A DNA stretch of 64,000 nucleotides from CAZFOB01 sp964520325 (GCA_964520325.1 CAZFOB010000005.1:1-64000), one strand, 5' to 3'; shown: positions 1 to 9,135, counted from the stretch's first letter. The notes: a model not told the origin generated them from the sequence alone. A program made the numbers and translations.

Positions 1-59
1 ACAGCCGCAAAGGCAGTGCGTGTTTTTAGCAGCCAGACGGCGACGTTAAGTCCGCGCAT

Positions 60-74
60 CTGACGACCCGTCAG
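60..74. promoter_or_regulatory. Operator-like inverted repeat upstream of the acyl-CoA dehydrogenase
   Basis: CTGACG and CGTCAG form a perfect 6-base inverted repeat around ACC, 35 bases before the acyl-CoA dehydrogenase start. The short loop and lack of a T-run argue against a terminator. A dyad here fits a TetR-type operator for the downstream catabolic operon. No regulator gene is visible in the window to pair with it, so the role is inferred. Confidence 0.45.
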
Positions 75-108
75 GTTTGGCATCCCGTTTGGCATACTGG
101 CCGCCGCC

Positions 109-1215
109 ATGGCCGATTTCGCCTTCACCGAAGAGCAGGACGCCCTCCGCGCGACCGTCCGCCGGTTCTGCGCGGAGCGGTCGCCGTCCTCTGAAGTACG
201 GCGCCTCATGGACACAACCGAGGGTTTCGACCCCGCTGTGTGGAAGCAGCTCGCGGGTGAGCTCGGTCTGTGCGGCATCCACATCCCCGAAGAGCTCGGC
301 GGCTCTGGGTTCACCTTCGTCGAGCTCGGCATCGTCCTCGAGGAGATGGGACGCGCGCTGCTGGCTGCGCCCTTCTTCTCCTCCGTCTGCCTTGGAGCCG
401 GCGCGATCATGGCCGCCGGGACATCCGAACAGAAGAAAGCCCTCCTGCCGCAGATCGCCTCGGGCGAGGTGCGGGCGACCCTTGCGTTCACCGAGCCGTC
501 AGGCGACTGGACGCTCGACGGCATCACGCTCACCGCCAACGCCGGCGTGCTTGCCGGCACCAAGACCTACGTGCTGGACGGCGCGACTGCCGACCTCATC
601 GTCGTCGCCGCACGAGAAGGGGACGGGATCTCGTTCTTCACGGTGTCGAGCCAAGCCCGAGGGCTGACCCGCACCCCGCTGGACACACTCGACATGACAC
701 GGAAGCAGGCCCAGCTCGTTTTCGACGGCGTCACCGCCGAGCGACTCGGGGATCCCGGCGCGGGAACCGACGCGCTGCGCAAAACACTCGAACAGGCTGC
801 AGTGTGTCTGGCCGCGGAGTGCGTGGGTGGCAGCGAGAAGACGATGGACATGGCCGTGCAATATGCGAAGGACCGCTACCAGTTCGGCCGCCCGATCGGT
901 TCCTTCCAATCGATCAAGCACAAGTGCGCGGACATGCTCCTGCGCCTCGAGTCGGCGAAGTCGGCCGCGTACTACGCCGCATGGGCGGCTACCGAGAACA
1001 ACGAAGAGCTCGGCGTTGCGGCGAGTCTCGCCAAGGCCTACTGCACCGAGTCGTACTTCGCGAATTCGCGCGAGAACATCCAGATCCACGGCGGCATCGG
1101 CTTCACATACGAACACGATGCTCACCTGTACTACCGCCGCGCAAAGACGTGTGAGCTCTTCCTGGGCGATCCCACGTACCACCGCGAGCTCATCGCCCAG
1201 AAGCTGGGCATCTGA
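109..1215 (+). CDS. Acyl-CoA dehydrogenase
   Basis: FAD-dependent alpha,beta-desaturation of an acyl-CoA thioester. The 368-residue protein has the full acyl-CoA dehydrogenase layout: N-terminal helical domain (from FTEEQDALR), middle beta domain (LAFTEPSG at about 124-131) and C-terminal helical domain with QFGRPIGSFQ. The segment IHGGIGFTYEHDAHLYYRRAK near the C-terminus is typical of the FadE/ChsE-like group; its Glu is the expected catalytic base. It opens a five-gene operon whose DUF35 and thiolase-fold partners suggest side-chain degradation of a bulky (steroid-like or branched) acyl-CoA. Its stop overlaps the next start by one base (TGATG). The substrate cannot be read from sequence. 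Confidence 0.93.
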   Translation: MADFAFTEEQDALRATVRRFCAERSPSSEVRRLMDTTEGFDPAVWKQLAGELGLCGIHIPEELGGSGFTFVELGIVLEEMGRALLAAPFFSSVCLGAGAIMAAGTSEQKKALLPQIASGEVRATLAFTEPSGDWTLDGITLTANAGVLAGTKTYVLDGATADLIVVAAREGDGISFFTVSSQARGLTRTPLDTLDMTRKQAQLVFDGVTAERLGDPGAGTDALRKTLEQAAVCLAAECVGGSEKTMDMAVQYAKDRYQFGRPIGSFQSIKHKCADMLLRLESAKSAAYYAAWAATENNEELGVAASLAKAYCTESYFANSRENIQIHGGIGFTYEHDAHLYYRRAKTCELFLGDPTYHRELIAQKLGI

Positions 1216-1673
1216 TGACTCAGCCGCTCTCGGCTCCGCACGTCCTCGAGTTCAACTACACACGGAGCCTCGGCCCCACCCTTGCAGCGTTCTTCAAGGG
1301 ATTGCGCGAGCACAAGCTCGTCGGTGCGAGAACGGCGTCCGGAACGATCGTCGTCCCGCCGACGCCGCACGATCCGGAGACCGGTGAGGACATCGTGGAG
1401 CTGGTCGACCTCCCCGACACCGGTGTCGTGACGACGTGGGCGTGGGTGCATTCACCGCGAAGCAAGCATCCGTTGCAGGAACCGTTCGCGTGGGCGCTCG
1501 TCAAGATCGACGGCGCGGACACCGCGATGCTCCACGTCGTGGACGCCGGCGACGAGTCGAAGATGGCGACGGGGATGAAGGTCAAGGCCCGCTGGGCGTC
1601 AGAGCCGACCGGCTCGATCCTCGATCTCGCGTGCTTCGAGCCGGCCACGCCGGAGCAGAGCGGAGGCGCATGA
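1215..1673 (+). CDS. DUF35-type OB-fold protein without the zinc ribbon
   Basis: 152 residues resembling the OB-fold half of DUF35 proteins (VVTTWAWVHSP, then PFAWALVKIDGADTAMLHVVD, then KVKARW). It lacks the Cys-x2-Cys pairs that form the N-terminal rubredoxin-like zinc ribbon in its neighbour. DUF35 proteins bind thiolase-fold Ltp-type proteins or MaoC-like hydratases in actinobacterial steroid degradation. Here two DUF35 proteins precede two thiolase-fold proteins, so one-to-one pairing is likely. It shares a TGATG junction with the upstream dehydrogenase and an ATGA overlap with the next gene. Confidence 0.75.
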   Translation: MTQPLSAPHVLEFNYTRSLGPTLAAFFKGLREHKLVGARTASGTIVVPPTPHDPETGEDIVELVDLPDTGVVTTWAWVHSPRSKHPLQEPFAWALVKIDGADTAMLHVVDAGDESKMATGMKVKARWASEPTGSILDLACFEPATPEQSGGA

Positions 1674-2137
1674 TGGCCGAGCAGGCCGGTGCCCCGATGA
1701 TCGTCACACCCATCCGGCTCGAGTACGAATACTCACCGGGTGATGCCGGCACGAAGTTCCTGCGCCAGATCGAACAGGGCGTCTATGTCGGACAGCGTTG
1801 TCCGAAGTGCACCAAGGTCTACGTACCGCCGCGTGGCTCGTGTCCGACGTGCGGGGTGGCCACCGACGAGGAGGTCGAGCTTTCGCAGACCGGCACGATC
1901 ACGGCCTTCTGCATCGTCAACATCCCGTTCGCCGGACAGGCCGTCGAATGCCCGTACGTCTCCGCGACGATCAAGCTCGACGGCGCGGACATCGGCTTCT
2001 ACCACTTGATCCAGGAAGTCCCCTACGACCAGATCCACATCGGGATGCGCGTTGAAGCCGTGTGGAAAGACCGATCGGAGTGGGGACCGACGACCGAATC
2101 GATCGCGTACTTCCGTCCAGTGACGAACGATGCGTGA
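1670..2137 (+). CDS. Zn-ribbon DUF35 OB-fold protein
   Basis: 155 residues. An N-terminal helix is followed by a zinc ribbon with CPKC and CPTC (Cys at about 43, 46, 57 and 60), then an OB-fold (GTITAFCIVNIPF, YVSATIKLDGADIGFYHLI, GMRVEAVW). This is the standard DUF35 architecture of the partner subunits of Ltp2-like aldolases and related thiolase-fold enzymes. Two adjacent ATG codons (1670 and 1673) are possible starts; the first gives an ATGA overlap with the preceding gene. The stop overlaps the next start by 8 bases, so the two products are probably made together. Confidence 0.86.
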   Translation: MMAEQAGAPMIVTPIRLEYEYSPGDAGTKFLRQIEQGVYVGQRCPKCTKVYVPPRGSCPTCGVATDEEVELSQTGTITAFCIVNIPFAGQAVECPYVSATIKLDGADIGFYHLIQEVPYDQIHIGMRVEAVWKDRSEWGPTTESIAYFRPVTNDA

Positions 2138-3143
2138 CGTCGCCATCGTTTCCGTCGCGCGCGCGAAGCACGTCCGCAAGGAACGAGTGCGCAACGAGGT
2201 CGAGATCCTGATGCCGGTCGTCCACGAAGTGATGGAGGACTGCGGGATCAACAAGGAGGACATCGGCTTCACGTGCTCCGGCACCTCCGACTTCCTCGCC
2301 GGACAACCGTTCTCTTTCGTCTCCGCACTCGACGCCGTTGGGGCCTGGCCCCCGATCGTCGAATCGCACGTCGAGATGGACGGCGCGTGGGCGCTCTACG
2401 AAGCGTGGGTGCGACTGCAGCACGGCGACCTCGACTCGGCCCTCGTCTACGCGGTCGGCAAGTCGTCGTCGGGCGACCTGAAGGACGTCCTCTGCCTTCA
2501 GCTCGACCCATACGTGACGGCCCCGCTGTGGCCCGACCCCATCTCGCTCGCTGCGCTGCAAGCTCGCGCGTACCTCGAAAAGACGGGCAAGAGCGAACGG
2601 GATCTCGCCGAGGTGGCATCGCGCAACAACGACAGGACGGCCGAGGGGCTCCTCGAGAGCCCCTACCTCGTCTCGCCGCTACGCAAGCACGACTGTCCGC
2701 CGATCGCGGATGGCGCCGCAGCCGTCGTCCTCGCAGTTGGGGACCTCGCGAAGAAGGTGTGCTCGCGCCCGGCATGGATCCGCGGGATCGATCACCGCAT
2801 CGAAGCCCACTCGCTCGGCGCGCGCGACCTGACGACCTCGATGTCAACGGCTCTCGCGGCGGCGAAAGCGGGGGTCGGCGAAGGCGACGTCGACGTCGCC
2901 GAGGTGCACGCGCCGTTCACCCACCAGGAGCTGATCTTGCGCGACGCGATGAGGCTTTCCGACGATGTCGAGATCAACCCGTCCGGTGGGGCCCTTGCGG
3001 GCAACCCGGTGATGGTCGCCGGGCTCGAACGGTTCGTCGAAGCCTCGCGCCGCATCCACGACGGCAGCGCGAACCGCGCCGTCGCGCACGCCACGTCGGG
3101 CCCGTGCCTCCAACAGAACCTCGTCGCCGTGCTGGAGGGCTAG
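2130..3143 (+). CDS. Thiolase-fold (SCP2/Ltp-type) protein lacking the nucleophilic Cys
   Basis: 337 residues of the thiolase-like lipid-transfer family (MRDVAIVSVARAKH start, later NPSGGALAGNP). The position that normally carries the acyl-accepting Cys reads HVEMDGAWAL, with no Cys. The C-terminal GHPxGASG signature is changed to GNPVMVAGL. This matches Ltp2-like proteins, which are retro-aldolases rather than thiolases and need a DUF35 partner. The upstream Zn-ribbon DUF35 gene is a natural partner. I infer a C-C bond cleaving or condensing role on CoA thioesters. Confidence 0.82.
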   Translation: MRDVAIVSVARAKHVRKERVRNEVEILMPVVHEVMEDCGINKEDIGFTCSGTSDFLAGQPFSFVSALDAVGAWPPIVESHVEMDGAWALYEAWVRLQHGDLDSALVYAVGKSSSGDLKDVLCLQLDPYVTAPLWPDPISLAALQARAYLEKTGKSERDLAEVASRNNDRTAEGLLESPYLVSPLRKHDCPPIADGAAAVVLAVGDLAKKVCSRPAWIRGIDHRIEAHSLGARDLTTSMSTALAAAKAGVGEGDVDVAEVHAPFTHQELILRDAMRLSDDVEINPSGGALAGNPVMVAGLERFVEASRRIHDGSANRAVAHATSGPCLQQNLVAVLEG

Positions 3144-3145
3144 CT

Positions 3146-4300
3146 GTGGCCAATCCTTGCGCGATCATCGGGATCGGACAGACAAAGCACGACACCAAAC
3201 GGGACGACTGCTCGCAGCTCGACCTCGTGCGCGAAGCCGCCAAGCGTGCCCTGCAGGACGCCGACCTCACGTGGCGCGACATCGACGCGGTCGTCCTCGG
3301 CAAAGCGCCGGACACATTCGAAGGCGTGATGATGCCGGAGCTCTTCATGGCCGATGCGCTCGGCGCCGTCGGCAAACCGATGATCCGCGTGCACACGGCG
3401 GGGTCGGTTGGAGGCTCCACAGCTCTCGTCGCAGCGAGTCTCATCCAGGCCGGTATCCACGACCGCGTGCTCACCGTCGCCTACGAGAAGCAATCGGAGT
3501 CGGATGCGATGTGGGCGCTCGCGATGAAGATCCCCTTCTCGCCGCCGCTCGTGGCGGGCGCCGGCGGCTACTTCGCCCCACACATCCGCGAGTACATCCG
3601 CCGCTCGGGTGCACCGGAGGACATCGGCATCAAGGTCGCCGTGAAGGATCGCCTCAACGGCGTCAAGAACCCATACGCCCATCTGCACCAGCCCGACATC
3701 ACCTACGAAGAGGTGCGTGACTCACTGATGCTGTGGGCGCCGATCCGCTACCACGAGACATGTCCGTCGTCCGACGGTGCGTGCGCGTTGGTCCTCGCCA
3801 GCGTTGGGGCCGCGAAGTCACCGACGCCTCCGGCCTGGGTGCACGGGGCGGCGATGCGCTCAGAGCCGACGATGTTCGCGGGCCGTGACGAGGTCAGCCC
3901 GGTCGCCGGACAGGACTGCGCGCGCGACGTGTACACACAGGCCGGCATCTCCGACCCGCGCAAAGAGCTCGACGCTGCCGAGATCTACGTCCCGTTCAGT
4001 TGGTTCGAGCCGATGTGGATGGAGAACCTGCACTTCGCCCCTCCGGGCGATGGATGGAAGATGACCGAGACGGGAGCAACTGCCCTCGACGGCGACATGC
4101 CCGTCAACGCGTCGGGTGGCGTCATGTGCAGCAACCCCATCGGCGCATCGGGGATGCTGCGCTTCGCCGAAGCAGCGATGCAGGTGCGCGGGCAGGCCGG
4201 CGAGCACCAGGTCGGCGGCGCAAAGCTCGCCCTCGGACACGCCTACGGCGGCGGCTCCCAGTACTTCGCGATGTGGATCGTCGGTTCCGCGAAGCCGTAG
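3146..4300 (+). CDS. Second thiolase-fold (SCP2/Ltp-type) protein
   Basis: 384 residues starting at GTG, two bases after the previous stop (VANPCAIIGIGQTKH). Thiolase fold with AGSVGGSTALVAA where degradative thiolases have the active-site Cys, and NASGGVMCSNPIGASGM in place of the usual GHPxGASG. Both thiolase-fold proteins of this operon therefore lack the classical Cys and His. The DAAEIYVPFSWFEPMWMENL stretch is typical of the lipid-transfer group. Together with its shorter paralogue it may form a heteromer, or the two may act on successive intermediates. It ends 20 bases before a convergent gene. Confidence 0.82.
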   Translation: MANPCAIIGIGQTKHDTKRDDCSQLDLVREAAKRALQDADLTWRDIDAVVLGKAPDTFEGVMMPELFMADALGAVGKPMIRVHTAGSVGGSTALVAASLIQAGIHDRVLTVAYEKQSESDAMWALAMKIPFSPPLVAGAGGYFAPHIREYIRRSGAPEDIGIKVAVKDRLNGVKNPYAHLHQPDITYEEVRDSLMLWAPIRYHETCPSSDGACALVLASVGAAKSPTPPAWVHGAAMRSEPTMFAGRDEVSPVAGQDCARDVYTQAGISDPRKELDAAEIYVPFSWFEPMWMENLHFAPPGDGWKMTETGATALDGDMPVNASGGVMCSNPIGASGMLRFAEAAMQVRGQAGEHQVGGAKLALGHAYGGGSQYFAMWIVGSAKP

Positions 4301-4320
4301 CGACCGAGCCGCAACCTCGA

Positions 4321-6471
4321 TTACGCGGTGGACCGCAATACTTGAAGAGCGTCCTTCAGGGTTCGTACACCGCGAACATCGAGCCCGGCTCCGCGCGCGC
4401 CTTCGACCTCGGCCTCCGGAACGATGAAGAGTCCGGCCTTCTCGCGCTTGGCGGCAACCGACTTCTCTTCGATGCCTCCGATCGGACCGACGTTGCCATC
4501 GAGATCCATGGTTCCCGTCGTGGCGACAACGCGTCCGCGCGCGACGTTCTTCGGGTCGAGGATGTCGTACACGGCGAGCGCGTAACTCAAGCCCGCCGAC
4601 GGTCCGCCGATCTCTCTCTTGCGGAACTTGATCTTGAAGGGCAGCTTCACGTCGAAGTTCTTGGTCTCGAGCATCGCGCCGATCCCAGGCGCGCCCTCGA
4701 CGATCCCCTCAGCGGTCGCGAGCTTCACCGTGCGCGTTCCTTTCCCACGCCGCACGCGGAGCGTGAACTCCGAACCGCTGGGCCTCGATCTGATCCGCCG
4801 GATGAAGTCGTCGGCCAAACGGACGGGCTCGCGGTCGATCTCGACGATGACGTCGTCGGCGCGGAGCACTTTCGATGCGGGCTTATCCGGGACGAGCGAA
4901 CGAACCAACGCCCCTTCGCCGTCGAGGGTGACGGGCAGGCCGGCCGCCTTGGCGGCAGCAGCGGCGGCGGTCAACTGGGCCTCCTTGAACAGCGCCTCTT
5001 GCTGCTTGAAGTACTCCTCAGGGTCGATATCGGGAGGCACCAACGCGGACTCCGGCAGGATGTCGTTGCCCTGCGCCATCGAAACGATCAGCCCGAGAAG
5101 GTTGGGCTGGGCCACAGCCACCGACGTCAACAGGTACTTGCCGTCGACCTCGTCGGTCTCGACGCCCGTGATCGTGATGTCCGGTGTGACGTCGAACGCA
5201 GCCCCCGGCGTGATGACGACGTACGGAGGCGCGTACAGCAAGGCGACAAGCGCGACCGAGACGATCCCGAGCGTGATCCACAGCGCGCGCCTGCTTCCAC
5301 CTCGTGCGCGACGTTCGGGCTCAGCGGGCACGGGATCAGGTCTGTGCAACGGATCGAGCTCGACGGCCTTCGCGATATCGGCCATCGACAGGATCCCGAC
5401 CGGGCGCGACATGCTCAGCACGACTGCGCGTCCCTCTGCCTCCTGCAGCTTAGTCATCGCATGTGGGATGTCGGCACCAACGTCCAGAACGGGCACGTCT
5501 TCGCGTGGAAGCATCACGTCGCGCACCGCCGTCGTCCCTCGCGCGTCGCCGGACACCTCGGCCGCGCGACGCAGCGACATGAGTCCGAGAAGCTCGCCCA
5601 TCGGCCCGACCACCGGGTAGGTGGAGTGTCCACGGGCGAATGCAAAGTCGTCGAGGAACGAGGCGATGGTTCGGTCGGGGTCGACCGCGGTCGGGTCGGG
5701 AGTCATGAGATCTCCGACGCGGAGGTTTCCGAGGCTCTGACTGAGCCCTTGACTGAATACGGCGTAGGCCTCCTCCGCGCGCGCGGCCTGAAGGAGGAAG
5801 AAACCGATGAATGCCAGGAACGGCCCGCCGACCGGGAGCCGAACGAGAAGTCCAAGGATGCCTGCCGCGATCATCAGGCCCGCGAAGAAGCGCGCGACCC
5901 TGACGGCCGCGATCGTCGCCTCGGCGAAGTTGCCTTTGCGCTGCCACAGCGCGGAACGCAGAACGCGGCCCCCGTCCAATGGGAGCGCCGGGATCATGTT
6001 GAACACGAGGAGGACGAGGTTGATCGTCCACAGGTAGTCGACGATCCCAAGCACCGACGCCGGTGCATCGAGTGCCGAAAGCGCGAGTGTCAGACCAAGG
6101 AACACGGCGATGAGCACAACGGTGACGATCGGGCCGGCAATCGCGATGCGAAACTCGGCCCCCGCAGTGGGGAACATGCCTTTGAACTTCGCGACACCGC
6201 CGAAGAACCACAGAGTGATCCCCTCGATCTCCATACCGTCCCGCTGCGCGCGGAAGGCGTGTCCGAGCTCGTGGAGCAGCAACGACACCTGGAACAAGAC
6301 GGCCGTCACCACTCCCATGACGAGGTACGTCGACTTCTCGAGGCCGGGATAGACGGACGGGAAGATGCCCGTGGCGAGCGTCCAGATGATGAAGGCGAAT
6401 ATGAGCAACCACGACCAGTTGGCACCGATATCGATGCCTCGCACGCGCAGCAGCCTGAAGCTTGAGTCCAT
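4321..6471 (-). CDS. Site-2 metalloprotease fused to a CBS pair, PDZ and Lon-type serine protease
   Basis: One 716-residue frame joins two proteases. Residues 1-240 are a membrane zinc protease of the M50/S2P family: HELGH at 67-71 and NMIPALPLDGG with Asp166. Residues about 250-370 are two CBS domains. A transmembrane segment (about 396-413) then leads into APPYVVITPGAAFDV, typical of the YlbL family start. A PDZ domain follows at about 520-585. The C-terminal domain is a Lon (S16) fold with GPSAG (Ser625) and GGIEEK (Lys670), 45 residues apart as in the Lon Ser-Lys dyad (43 in E. coli Lon). YlbL-like proteins and CBS-bearing S2Ps are usually separate genes. The fusion predicts paired cleavage on the two faces of the membrane. 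Confidence 0.9.
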   Translation of the reverse strand: MDSSFRLLRVRGIDIGANWSWLLIFAFIIWTLATGIFPSVYPGLEKSTYLVMGVVTAVLFQVSLLLHELGHAFRAQRDGMEIEGITLWFFGGVAKFKGMFPTAGAEFRIAIAGPIVTVVLIAVFLGLTLALSALDAPASVLGIVDYLWTINLVLLVFNMIPALPLDGGRVLRSALWQRKGNFAEATIAAVRVARFFAGLMIAAGILGLLVRLPVGGPFLAFIGFFLLQAARAEEAYAVFSQGLSQSLGNLRVGDLMTPDPTAVDPDRTIASFLDDFAFARGHSTYPVVGPMGELLGLMSLRRAAEVSGDARGTTAVRDVMLPREDVPVLDVGADIPHAMTKLQEAEGRAVVLSMSRPVGILSMADIAKAVELDPLHRPDPVPAEPERRARGGSRRALWITLGIVSVALVALLYAPPYVVITPGAAFDVTPDITITGVETDEVDGKYLLTSVAVAQPNLLGLIVSMAQGNDILPESALVPPDIDPEEYFKQQEALFKEAQLTAAAAAAKAAGLPVTLDGEGALVRSLVPDKPASKVLRADDVIVEIDREPVRLADDFIRRIRSRPSGSEFTLRVRRGKGTRTVKLATAEGIVEGAPGIGAMLETKNFDVKLPFKIKFRKREIGGPSAGLSYALAVYDILDPKNVARGRVVATTGTMDLDGNVGPIGGIEEKSVAAKREKAGLFIVPEAEVEGARGAGLDVRGVRTLKDALQVLRSTA

Positions 6472-6517
6472 TGAGCCTCTCTTATACCCGGGCTTCTACC
6501 TGCGAGCAGGCGCGCCC

Positions 6518-6943
6518 TCAGTCGTCGTCGGGCCGGGTGCGCTGTTGCTTCGTCCGTCCCCGAAGGCGCTTGGTGGCGATCCGGCGGTCGACGGACCCCT
6601 TGCTCGGCCGCGTCTTGCGACGCTTCGGCGGATCCGGCTTGAGGGCTTCGGCGATCAGATCACAGAACCTCTCGATCGCGATGTCGCGATTGCGTCCCTG
6701 CGTCCTCTGCTCCGAGGACATCAGACGCAGGACGCCGTCCGCGTCGATGCGCGAGGCGAGTTTGGTGAGGACGCGTTCGCGCTGCCGGGGGCCGAGGGAC
6801 GTCGAAGCGGCCACGTCGAAGAGGAGCTCCACCTGCGTGTCGCGCTTGTTGACGTTCTGCCCTCCCGGTCCGCTCGCTCGAGAGAACCGGAACCTGAGCT
6901 CATCAGACCGGATGTGCAACCGGCCGGCGCGGACATCCTCCAC
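6518..6943 (-). CDS. arfB: ArfB-type peptidyl-tRNA hydrolase (ribosome rescue)
   Basis: 141 residues with the release-factor domain 3 motif GPGGQNVNK (GGQ at 27-29) and a basic, disordered C-terminal tail (KRRKTRPSKGSVDRR onwards). This matches ArfB/YaeJ, which inserts its tail into the empty mRNA channel of stalled ribosomes and hydrolyses the peptidyl-tRNA. There is no codon-recognition domain, so it is not a full release factor. The GTG start shares one base with the TAG stop of the upstream E1 gene (TAGTG), suggesting coupled translation. Confidence 0.93.
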   Translation of the reverse strand: MEDVRAGRLHIRSDELRFRFSRASGPGGQNVNKRDTQVELLFDVAASTSLGPRQRERVLTKLASRIDADGVLRLMSSEQRTQGRNRDIAIERFCDLIAEALKPDPPKRRKTRPSKGSVDRRIATKRLRGRTKQQRTRPDDD

Positions 6944-9042
6944 TACGTCGCGGTGAGCTCTTGCAGAGCGGTGGCGATGTCGGAGCTCTGGGGCAAGATC
7001 GCGTCCTCAAGGGTGGGCTCGTAGGCCACGTGCGCGAACTTCGCGCCGACGCGCATCACCGGTGCGTCGAGGTCCCAGAAACAGTTCTCGGTCACCCACG
7101 CGACGACCTCGGCCCCGAAGCCGAAGGCCCTGATGTCCTCGTGGACGACGAGCAGCTTCGAAGTCTTCTTGACCGACTCGGCCACGGTCTCCTGGTCCCA
7201 TGGCTGCAACGAACGCAGGTCGATGATCTCGACGGACAGACCGTGCGACTTCTCGAGTTCGCGCGCAGCCACAACCGAGCGCTGCACGGTTGCGCCGTAC
7301 GTCACGAGCGTGGCGTCGTCGCCGCGCGAGACGTACGCGGCTTTGCCGAGCGGGATCTTGTAGTCGGGCGGCGGGAACGCGTCGCGGTTGTACATCTGCC
7401 GGTACAGATGCTTGTGCTCGAGGAAGAGCACGGGGTCCTCGCACTCGAACGCCGTGCGAAGAAGGCCGGCGGCGTCGCGCGCGCGAGACGGGAACACCAC
7501 GAGCAATCCGGGGATGTGCGTGAAGATCGACTCTCCGCTCTGCGAGTGCCAGATCGCTCCGCCCTGCAGATACCCGCCGATGGGCACGCGCAGGACCATC
7601 GGCACCGTCCAGTCGCCGTTGCTCCTCCACCGCGTCGTTGCGGCCTCGGTCTTGATCTGCTGCATCGCCGTCCAGATGTAGTCGAAGAACTGGATCTCGG
7701 GACAGGGGCGAAGGCCACGTATCGCCTGACCGATCGCGCGTCCCACGATGTTGGCTTCCGAGAGTGGCGTGTTGAAACAACGGGCCTTGCCAAAGGTGCG
7801 TTGCAGGCCGTGCGTGATACCGAACACGCCGCCCTTTCCCGCGACCGCGTCGAGGGTCTCATCGTCGGCGGTGTCGGCAACGTCCTCGCCGAAGACGCGT
7901 ACGCGCTCGTCGGTCTCAAGGGCCTCGTGGAGCGTGAGGCGGATGGCCTCGCCGTACGTGACGACGTCACTGTCCGACGCACCATCGGATTCGACCACCT
8001 GGGGCAGCGGGCCCGTGACGTTGTCGAGCACCGTCGCCGGGTCGGGACGCGGAGCGGCGATCGCCTGCTGCGCAGCTTCGGCCACGTGCTCCTTGGCCTG
8101 TTGCCGGATCGATGCAGCTTCTTCCTCGGTCAGGATCGCGGCTTGCACGAGCTCGCGCTCGAGCTGATCGATCGGGTCGTATTCCTGTTCGTCCGCGAGT
8201 TCTTGAGCAGTGCGGTACTTGCGTTGATCGTCGGAGAGTGAGTGCGAGTACGGACGAGTCACCGTTGCGTGGATCAGCCCAGGCCCTTCCCCGGCGCGAA
8301 CACGCTCGATCGCCTTCCTGCCCTTGGCGCGCACCTCGAAGTAGTCGCGTCCGTCCATCTTGTGGATCGCCAGACCACGCCAGCCGCGCACAAGCTCGGA
8401 GACGGGAGCCGGCTGCTGATCGTCGGCGGGCACCGAGATCGCGTAGCCGTTGTCCGCAACGACGAAGAGCACGGGAAGGTGCAGGGTGCACGCTGTATTG
8501 AGCGCCTCCCAGAACTCGCCCTGGGAGACCGCGCCCTCGCCGAGCGAGACGTACGTCAGCTCGTCGCCGTACGCAACGGTTCCCGGAAGATCGCGGCGCA
8601 CGATGTATCGCGCGGCCTCCGCGCATCCGACCGCCGGGATGCATTGCGAACCCGTCGCCGAGGATTCGGTGACGATGTGCTTGTCGGGGAAGCTCCAGTG
8701 GCACGGCATCTGTCGTCCGCCGGACGCCGGATCGTCGGAGCTGCCGACGGCCTGAAACAGCATGTCCAACGCGCCGACGCCGAGGCCGAGCATGAGCGAA
8801 CCATCGCGGTAATACGGAAAGAACCAGTCGTATCCCGCACGCAGATGCCGGGCGAGACCGAGGTACAGCGCTTCGTGGCCGGCTCCCGAGATCTGGAAGA
8901 ACGCCTTGCTCTGCCGTTGCAGTGCGATCTCGCGGTCGTCGATCGCACGCGAGATGCACGCGAGGCGAAAGTCCTCGACGGCCTCATCGGCCGCGACGCC
9001 CCGATGCTTCTTTGGCGCAGCCCGTGTCTGAGTCTTGACCAT
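6943..9042 (-). CDS. 2-oxoacid dehydrogenase E1, alpha and beta subunits fused
   Basis: Thiamine-diphosphate E1 component. Residues about 1-340 are E1-alpha with the TPP motif GEGAVSQGEFWEALN to ADNGYAIS (about 168-203). Residues about 370-699 are E1-beta (VFGEDVAD, FGITHGLQRTFGKARCFNTPLSE, then the transketolase C-terminal domain). Such fused proteins usually belong to branched-chain or related 2-oxoacid complexes. I chose the ATG at 9042 (MVKTQTRAAPKKHRG) because the 22 residues upstream look non-coding. No E2 or E3 gene is in the window, so the complex partners lie elsewhere. It is divergent from a GNAT gene. Confidence 0.9.
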   Translation of the reverse strand: MVKTQTRAAPKKHRGVAADEAVEDFRLACISRAIDDREIALQRQSKAFFQISGAGHEALYLGLARHLRAGYDWFFPYYRDGSLMLGLGVGALDMLFQAVGSSDDPASGGRQMPCHWSFPDKHIVTESSATGSQCIPAVGCAEAARYIVRRDLPGTVAYGDELTYVSLGEGAVSQGEFWEALNTACTLHLPVLFVVADNGYAISVPADDQQPAPVSELVRGWRGLAIHKMDGRDYFEVRAKGRKAIERVRAGEGPGLIHATVTRPYSHSLSDDQRKYRTAQELADEQEYDPIDQLERELVQAAILTEEEAASIRQQAKEHVAEAAQQAIAAPRPDPATVLDNVTGPLPQVVESDGASDSDVVTYGEAIRLTLHEALETDERVRVFGEDVADTADDETLDAVAGKGGVFGITHGLQRTFGKARCFNTPLSEANIVGRAIGQAIRGLRPCPEIQFFDYIWTAMQQIKTEAATTRWRSNGDWTVPMVLRVPIGGYLQGGAIWHSQSGESIFTHIPGLLVVFPSRARDAAGLLRTAFECEDPVLFLEHKHLYRQMYNRDAFPPPDYKIPLGKAAYVSRGDDATLVTYGATVQRSVVAARELEKSHGLSVEIIDLRSLQPWDQETVAESVKKTSKLLVVHEDIRAFGFGAEVVAWVTENCFWDLDAPVMRVGAKFAHVAYEPTLEDAILPQSSDIATALQELTAT

Positions 9043-9135
9043 CGGTTGCCAGCTTACCGCCGCCGATGGACACCAACCGCTGGACGGACAGACAACGATG
9101 GGCAGCATTCTGGGAGCCGATTACAATGACCCCTC

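Noticed and set aside
2130..4300. Calling the two thiolase-fold proteins acetyl-CoA acetyltransferases.
   Set aside because: Neither has the nucleophilic Cys or the GHPxGASG His; the DUF35 partners point to Ltp-type chemistry.
4000..6465. An 821-residue open frame antisense to the fused protease gene.
   Set aside because: It is very rich in Arg, Asp, Gly and Pro with no recognisable domain, and mirrors a gene with clear active sites. It is a GC-bias shadow.
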